Positions 58,867-64,000 of a DNA stretch of 64,000 nt are shown piece by piece. The DNA is taken from contig QHXW01000028.1 of NCBI GenBank assembly GCA_003223115.1, positions 1 to 64,000 on the forward strand. Reading direction: 5' to 3'. The number at the start of each line of letters is the position of its first letter. Position 1 is the stretch's first letter. Source of the stretch: Acidobacteriota bacterium (GTDB lineage: Bacteria > Acidobacteriota > Terriglobia > Bryobacterales > Bryobacteraceae). A model generated the notes under the pieces. It saw only the letters and a program-made list of their open reading frames with translations, made no database searches and had not been told where the DNA came from. The translations under genes were made by a program, and so were the position numbers.

Positions 58867-61503
58867 ATGAGGTTTATTTGTGTCTTTATCCTGAGCGCCC
58901 TGGCTGTGTGGGGCGCCGTGTTCACCACCGGACAGGCTGCGCGCAGCGTCATCGGCCAGCCCACCTTTACTCAAGGCGACCCGGGGGCGAGCCAGAAACT
59001 GGTAGGCGGCATCAGCGGTGTGGCCTATGCGAATCACGCGCTCATTGTGGCGGACGCCAACCGGATCGGAGCCGCTCCGGTCAATAACCGCGTCTTGATT
59101 TTTCAGAATCTCTCGAGCCAACTGCCTCGTCCGACGGACGAAACAGTTCAGGGCGCGCGCTGCCCGCTTTGCGTTGGCGAGGCCAGCGTTGTGCTGGGAC
59201 AACCGGACTTCCAAAAGACCGATATCGGGTTGTCGCAAACCGCACTGCGGACTCCCACGGCTGTGGCGACCGACGGCAACGTGCTTGCTGTAGCGGACAC
59301 GGATAACAACCGCGTGCTGATCTGGAAGAGTATTCCGGCGGCGAACAATACTCCGGCGGACGTAGTCATCGGGCAGCCGAATTTCACTTCCAACAGCACA
59401 GTGGCGCCGCCCACGGCCGCATCCATGCGCGGACCGCAGGGTGTTTGGATTCAGGCCGGGAAGCTCTACGTTGCCGACACACAGAACCACCGCGTTCTGA
59501 TCTACAATTCGATTCCCGCTTCGAACGGAGCGGCGGCCGACGTGGTTCTGGGCCAGCCTAATTTCACGACGTTTGTGCAGCCGGATTTGACGCAGGCCAG
59601 CGCGGACGCGCTGCCGGACAACGTGCTGAATCCGGTGTCGGTGACCTCAGACGGCGAGCACCTGTTCGTCACGGATCTGGGTCACAATCGGGTGCTGATC
59701 TGGAACAGCCTGCCGACGCAGAATCAGCAGCCGGCGGACTTGGCCATTGGCCAGCCCGATCTGAAAAGCGCGATTTCGAATAATTCAACGGTGATGTGCG
59801 CTTCAAACGGCACCGATACCGCCGGCAAGCCCACATATCCGCCTCTGTGTGACAACACGCTGAGTTTTCCGCGCTATGCGCTCTCTGACGGCACGCGCCT
59901 GTTCATCGCGGACGGCGGCAACGATCGCGTGCTGGTCTATGACCATATCCCCACAACCAACGGCGCCAAGCCCGACGTCATTCTGGGCCAGGTGAATGGC
60001 TTGACCGACCAGACCTCAAACAGCTCCGACCGTATGAGCGCGCCTTCATCGCTGGCTTGGGATGGAACGAATCTTTACGTGAGCGATACCTATAACCGCC
60101 GCATTCTGGTGTTTTCGATGGCCGAGCCGAAGGTTCCGTTTGGGGCCGTACGAAATGCTGCGAGCTTTCAGGTTTACGCGGTGGGCGCCATCAATTTCAC
60201 CGGAACCATCAATGAAAACGACGAGGTCACCATCACGATTGCCGGAAAGGATTACAAGTACAAGATCCTGAAGACTGACACGTTCGACGTTGTGGTCAAT
60301 TCGCTGGTGAATCTTATCAATGCCGGCACCGGAGATCCAAACGTGCTGGCGACTCCAAACGATGTGGTGCAAGGCATCCTGCTGACATCGCGCAAGCCAG
60401 GGGTCAACGGCAACGGCATCGCTTATACGACCGCAACATCGAGCGGAGCAAAAATCGTAGCCACAACCGGAGGAGCCAGCCTTGTGGGCGGCCAGGATAC
60501 AGCCCAACTTGCGCCAGGTGCTCTGCTCACTATTACGGGCACAGGCCTGAGTGAATCGACCGGAGTGGAGCCCGGCACAGGCAAGTTCCTGCCGACCGAA
60601 ATTGCCGGAGCTCAGGTTTACATGGACGGCGCTCGCGTGCCGCTGCTTTATGTGTCGCCCACACAGATCAACGCCCAGATCCCCATTGCCATGGCCGGCG
60701 CCAGCAGCATCAGCGTCTACGTCCGAACCAAGCACAAAGACGGAACAGTGACCGTCACGACTCCGGTGGCCGTGACGATTGTTCCGGAGAATCCCGGAAT
60801 TTTTGCGGAGGGAGGCAACGACCCACGGCCGGGGCTGGTGTTCCACGGAACGCCGTTCGCCAGCGCCACGATTTCAGTGGACGGTTCGGTAAACGCGGGC
60901 GATGTCGCCACCGTGAAGATCAGGGACCGATCCTACACCTACACGGTAAAGAGCACTGACTCTTTGGCCACCATTCGCGACTCGCTGGTGACGGCCATCA
61001 AAGCGGATCCGGAGGTAACGGCCTCGGCCGCCGGGGTATTCACGCGAATCCGTTTGCAAGCGCGCACGAGGGGTGCGGCAGGTCAAGGGATTCCGTACAC
61101 GGCAGCCGTCACCGGCAGTGCAGCGAAGCTGCTGTTAACGGCCACTAGCTCGGCTCTGTGCTGCGCCAATGCGGGCCGCGCGACCACCGCTAACCCAGTC
61201 GTCTCCGGAGAAACCATTACCCTCTACGCAACCAGTCTCGGCCTGCCCAAAGACCTGAGGGGCTATGAAACCGGCAGGCGATATGACGGCCCCGGCACGG
61301 AACCAGTGGAGTTCGTATCCTCGCTCGCGGGTGGCAAGACGGCGAACGTGCTGGAGGCCAGCCCATGGCCTGGAAGCGTGGGTGTCTGGGAGGTTCAGCT
61401 CGAATTGAATTCCGATCTGCCGACCGATCCGCTGACGCAACTCACCATCGCGCAATTTACTTACGTGAGTAACATCATCACGTTCCCGGTAAAGAAGCCA
61501 TAA
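58867..61503 (+). CDS. Exported NHL-repeat protein with Solibacter-type C-terminal domain
   Basis: 878 residues. After a signal peptide (FILSALAVWGAVFTTGQA) come about six NHL-like blades in which VVLGQPNF and NHRVLIYNS recur (about 30-420), forming a beta-propeller. The C-terminal part is the TIGR03437 domain (LTITGTGLS, then VPLLYVSPTQINAQIP). Two homologous modules of about 95 residues (about 440-535 and 670-765), each with GD/ND-V-I, YxYxVKxxD and SL motifs, are inserted between its parts. The start at 58867 gives a clean signal peptide; the long frame upstream is not coding. Such proteins are probably cell-surface. A structured repeat follows. Confidence 0.85.
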   Translation: MRFICVFILSALAVWGAVFTTGQAARSVIGQPTFTQGDPGASQKLVGGISGVAYANHALIVADANRIGAAPVNNRVLIFQNLSSQLPRPTDETVQGARCPLCVGEASVVLGQPDFQKTDIGLSQTALRTPTAVATDGNVLAVADTDNNRVLIWKSIPAANNTPADVVIGQPNFTSNSTVAPPTAASMRGPQGVWIQAGKLYVADTQNHRVLIYNSIPASNGAAADVVLGQPNFTTFVQPDLTQASADALPDNVLNPVSVTSDGEHLFVTDLGHNRVLIWNSLPTQNQQPADLAIGQPDLKSAISNNSTVMCASNGTDTAGKPTYPPLCDNTLSFPRYALSDGTRLFIADGGNDRVLVYDHIPTTNGAKPDVILGQVNGLTDQTSNSSDRMSAPSSLAWDGTNLYVSDTYNRRILVFSMAEPKVPFGAVRNAASFQVYAVGAINFTGTINENDEVTITIAGKDYKYKILKTDTFDVVVNSLVNLINAGTGDPNVLATPNDVVQGILLTSRKPGVNGNGIAYTTATSSGAKIVATTGGASLVGGQDTAQLAPGALLTITGTGLSESTGVEPGTGKFLPTEIAGAQVYMDGARVPLLYVSPTQINAQIPIAMAGASSISVYVRTKHKDGTVTVTTPVAVTIVPENPGIFAEGGNDPRPGLVFHGTPFASATISVDGSVNAGDVATVKIRDRSYTYTVKSTDSLATIRDSLVTAIKADPEVTASAAGVFTRIRLQARTRGAAGQGIPYTAAVTGSAAKLLLTATSSALCCANAGRATTANPVVSGETITLYATSLGLPKDLRGYETGRRYDGPGTEPVEFVSSLAGGKTANVLEASPWPGSVGVWEVQLELNSDLPTDPLTQLTIAQFTYVSNIITFPVKKP

Positions 61504-61507
61504 GGCA

Positions 61508-61651
61508 GGAGTCAGCCATGCCTCCGGCGGAGCCGGATTGAACAGCCTGTGACTTCGACCGCAGCCGACTACCGGCTTCCCGCGCCGCAGTTTTTGGGGA
61601 GTCGGCCGATGTTGGAAATAAACGGCTTGACTGGAAGTCACAGACCAGGAG
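61508..61651 (+). repeat. Structured dispersed repeat, copy 2 (about 144 bp)
   Basis: Second copy of 56813-56961, starting 5 bp after the stop codon of the NHL protein. The same inverted CTGTGACTTC/GAAGTCACAG arms are present. It may act as a transcript end or stabilising hairpin. Confidence 0.82.
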
Positions 61652-61735
61652 ATCAGGAGCCGGACGGCACAAGACTCCGTCGAACCGTCTCTCTGTCTGG
61701 CGGTTTGAAATGCGTGCCGGCGGCGCTCCGGGATC

Positions 61736-63865
61736 TCAATAATGACCGTTCTCCCAAATCCTGACCGGATGAAAGCCGGCGCCTTCGAGATTAACTTTCG
61801 CGCGATCGAGTGATTGCGCATCATGGTACGGTCCGACCATAACGCGCACCAGATTGTCTGCAGTGGAAGTCAGAGAAACAGCGTGGAAGCCCTTCTCCTT
61901 CAAAAGGCGGGTTAACACATTCGCCGTGCCGGCGCCACCCGTCACTTGCCAAAACGATCCCGACCACTCAGCTGAATTTCGCTGTTCTGGAAGAGGGGAT
62001 GCCGAGGCTGTCTGGTTGTCCGAGACCGCCGGCGGAGGTGGCGGAGGCGGTGGCGGCGCAGCAAGAACTGCTTGTGCGCTGGCGGGCCCGGGCGGGGGGC
62101 CATCAACATTGAGGTGCGGCGCTGGCTCCGGCTGCTGGTTCTGGGCGTTACGGCGCTTCGTAGCGAGCGTCCTAGTGACCCAATCGTCGGCTTTCGCAAT
62201 CAGATCCGCGGATTCGGCCGGGCTCTCGACAATACCGGCTTTGAGCCGATCCAGCAGATTCATGTAGGCCATGGCGTCGTCGTAATTCGGGTCGAGTTGC
62301 AGCGCGACTTGCAACATCCGGAAACCGTCCTCGATCCGTGGAAGGAATTGGTCCCGCAAACTCTTGCGCGACGTCGTATCCGGGATCCAGTACTCTTCCA
62401 TCTTGCCTCCGGTTGCCTGCTTGGCCCGCACATATTCTGGGTAAACGATTACCCAGTCCAATACGCCGGCGGTGTAATAAGCCGTTTTGTCCTTGGGATC
62501 GAGCTGAATGAGCTTCACGGCCGAATCCTGAGCCTCACTAAATTGTTTGGTATCCATCGCCACCGCCAGCAATCCCTGCGTTGCCAGCTTGTTTTGCGGG
62601 TCGCGCGCGAGTACACCCTGATACTGTTGGCGTGCGCTGGCCATGAGGATACTGTCAGGCTGCCCTCCTTCAGCGAAGAACTCCCGTATCAGTGCGTTCG
62701 CCAGAAACAGCTTTGCATTGATGTTGGCCGGCTCCAGCTTCACGGCGTTTTCAAAGTGTTGGACTGCGCTTTTGAAGTCATCACTGTTGTACGCGTCACC
62801 TGCCTGTTTCATTTCGCTGTGCGCTCCCGATTGTGCGCGAGCGGTGAGCACCAGTCCGGAGGCGATCACGACACAAAGAGCAAGGGCCGAAAGCCCGGTC
62901 GCGAGCAGAAGACGTGCACGTTTCAGATTCGCTGCCGGCTGCGCTGCTAGACGCCGGAGTCTTTCCTCCAGAATGTCGCCGTCGAAAACACCCAACGTGC
63001 AACCAGGATTCGGCAACCCCACCATGGCAACAGCGATGCTCATTATCGAGCGAGCATAAGCGCCGGGATCCATCAACTGCCTGATCACCAGTTCGTCGCA
63101 GGCCATCTCGCGTGTTCGCTCGATTTCACGGCGAATGATCCAAGCTGCCGGGTGGAACGAGACGGCCAGGTACAGCAGTTCATAGAGTAGGTTCAAAGCA
63201 AAATCGTGCCGCGCAATATGCGCCATCTCGTGTCCGATTGCGGTGGTCAACACGTCTTCCGATGTTTCCGCAAATAGGAATTCGGGCAGGATGATGGTCT
63301 TGTGCCATACTCCAGTCATCACGGGGCTAGAGACAATCGGGGACGAGAGCAACTCGACGCCGCTCAGATCAAACGCTTTCAGCCCGCGCTCCCACACCTT
63401 TTCCAATGCCAGAGGCGTGCTGTGAGGCGACGCGGTCGGTCGTATCTGGATGCTTCTCATCCAAGCCCATACCAACTTGCCGAAACGGAACGCGAGGAAC
63501 AGCAGGTATATGCCCATCAGCACGGCACCAGTGGTTGGGCCGAAAGTCACCGCCCATGTTTTTGGCGCTTGTGGCCGACGTGCGGGAGCAGGCGCTGCCT
63601 CGGATGACGCGGACGGCGCGAGCGTAACGGCAGGCGACGCATAGGACACCGTAATCCTCACGGTCGTGGATTGTTCGCTCTTGCGGACACTTGCCACAGG
63701 CAGTAAGATCGCCGCGAGCAGCGCTGTTACCCAGAGAGCGTGCCGGTACCTCGCCGGACCATTCAGCATCAGCCGGGAAGCCAGTACTGCGACCGCAGCC
63801 ACCAGCGGTACTTGCCACAACGAATTCAGCAAAAAAGTAAGCAGATAGCGACTAATCGTTTCCAT
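61736..63865 (-). CDS. M56 (BlaR1-type) metallopeptidase with TPR and SPOR-like regions
   Basis: 709 residues. The N-terminus has four membrane helices and an M56 zinc protease loop with HEMAH (HExxH). After the last helix (about 330) comes a TPR region (about 360-540), a proline run of nine, and a SPOR-like domain (about 635-705) with VRVMVGPYHDAQSLDRAK. In BlaR1 the C-terminal domain senses beta-lactam and the protease then inactivates BlaI. Here the sensor is replaced by wall-binding-type parts, so peptidoglycan state could be the signal (inference). It overlaps blaI by 14 bp. Confidence 0.88.
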   Translation of the reverse strand: METISRYLLTFLLNSLWQVPLVAAVAVLASRLMLNGPARYRHALWVTALLAAILLPVASVRKSEQSTTVRITVSYASPAVTLAPSASSEAAPAPARRPQAPKTWAVTFGPTTGAVLMGIYLLFLAFRFGKLVWAWMRSIQIRPTASPHSTPLALEKVWERGLKAFDLSGVELLSSPIVSSPVMTGVWHKTIILPEFLFAETSEDVLTTAIGHEMAHIARHDFALNLLYELLYLAVSFHPAAWIIRREIERTREMACDELVIRQLMDPGAYARSIMSIAVAMVGLPNPGCTLGVFDGDILEERLRRLAAQPAANLKRARLLLATGLSALALCVVIASGLVLTARAQSGAHSEMKQAGDAYNSDDFKSAVQHFENAVKLEPANINAKLFLANALIREFFAEGGQPDSILMASARQQYQGVLARDPQNKLATQGLLAVAMDTKQFSEAQDSAVKLIQLDPKDKTAYYTAGVLDWVIVYPEYVRAKQATGGKMEEYWIPDTTSRKSLRDQFLPRIEDGFRMLQVALQLDPNYDDAMAYMNLLDRLKAGIVESPAESADLIAKADDWVTRTLATKRRNAQNQQPEPAPHLNVDGPPPGPASAQAVLAAPPPPPPPPPAVSDNQTASASPLPEQRNSAEWSGSFWQVTGGAGTANVLTRLLKEKGFHAVSLTSTADNLVRVMVGPYHDAQSLDRAKVNLEGAGFHPVRIWENGHY

Positions 63866-64000
63866 GTTTCTTCTCCTGCGGTGGCGCCAACACTTTTTGA
63901 ATTTGCACCAACTTTTCTGGAGTCAAATGACGCATTTCCAACAGACTTAAGACCAAGCCGTCGGCCGAGCCCCCAAAGAATCGGTTCAGCATTTCACCCA
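63852..64000 (-). CDS. BlaI/MecI-type repressor, C-terminus only
   Basis: The last 49 codons of a repressor that continues beyond the window. NRFFGGSADGLVLSLLEMRHLTPEKLVQIQKVL is the dimerisation and C-terminal region of BlaI/MecI proteins. Its stop at 63852 overlaps the M56 start at 63865, the usual arrangement for this cut-and-release regulatory pair. The DNA-binding domain is outside the window. Confidence 0.85.
   Translation of the reverse strand, partial: GEMLNRFFGGSADGLVLSLLEMRHLTPEKLVQIQKVLAPPQEKKHGND

Noticed and set aside
1-64000. tRNA, rRNA or CRISPR array
   Set aside because: None recognised by eye on either strand; short tRNA-like folds cannot be excluded without a covariance search.

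Overview
The window reads as a chromosomal segment of a GC-rich Gram-negative bacterium, most likely an Acidobacteriota of the Solibacter/Bryobacter type. The indicators are two VWFA-related proteins of the acidobacterial kind, an NHL-repeat protein with the Solibacter-type C-terminal domain, many tetratricopeptide proteins, lipid A and KDO genes (kdtA-lpxK, kdsB, kdsA), and an M56 peptidase/BlaI pair. No rRNA, tRNA or CRISPR array was seen.

Layout. 0-1.9 kb: peptide-type ABC importer (binding protein cut by the window edge, two permeases). 1.9-10 kb: a cyclic di-GMP and surface-signalling cluster: a membrane HD-GYP/GAF/GGDEF protein, a divergent sigma-54 activator, a PilZ-DnaJ fusion, a PilZ protein, a CpaE/TadZ-like protein and a LuxR-type regulator. 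Two sigma-54 promoters, each with the same upstream dyad GGTGACA-N3-TGTCACY, tie two of these genes to one activator. 10-14 kb: phosphoesterase, prfB with its programmed frameshift, and an exported alpha/beta hydrolase. 13.9-14.7 kb: a decayed vapBC toxin-antitoxin pair in which three of four lesions sit at CTAG. 14.7-22.4 kb: a KdtA-LpxK fusion and three exported, membrane or TPR proteins of unknown role. 22.4-23.9 kb: decayed two-component genes. 23.9-27.1 kb: two glycoside hydrolases.

27.3-33.7 kb: pheS-pheT, an HNH protein, folP and an Nramp-related transporter. 33.7-36 kb: two VWFA proteins and a coupled small protein. 36-40.6 kb: kdsB-pyrG-kdsA (pyrG lacks its P-loop segment), a pilin-like protein and a DUF5658-like protein. 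40.7-45.7 kb: Sua5/TsaC, a double GNAT protein, a TolC-type channel and mazEF with a clear operator. 45.7-49.5 kb: a plastic region with an IS21 istB remnant, dispersed repeats and a TPR-SPOR protein. 49.5-51.4 kb: an ECF sigma/anti-sigma pair flanked by two small Spy/CnrX-like exported proteins, the sigma gene being frameshifted. 51.5-56 kb: molybdopterin oxidoreductase, lipoprotein and polytopic membrane protein in one overlapping operon. 56-57.2 kb: dksA-type gene, its terminator, and an ORF-less group II intron directly behind the terminator. 57.3-64 kb: pgeF, nuoB, the NHL/Solibacter-domain protein, and an M56 peptidase with TPR and SPOR regions beside a blaI-type repressor.

The most coherent new observation is the sigma-54/cyclic di-GMP regulon at 4.4-7.3 kb. 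The most unusual DNA-level signal is the set of CTAG-associated insertions and 4-bp duplications in vapBC and elsewhere.
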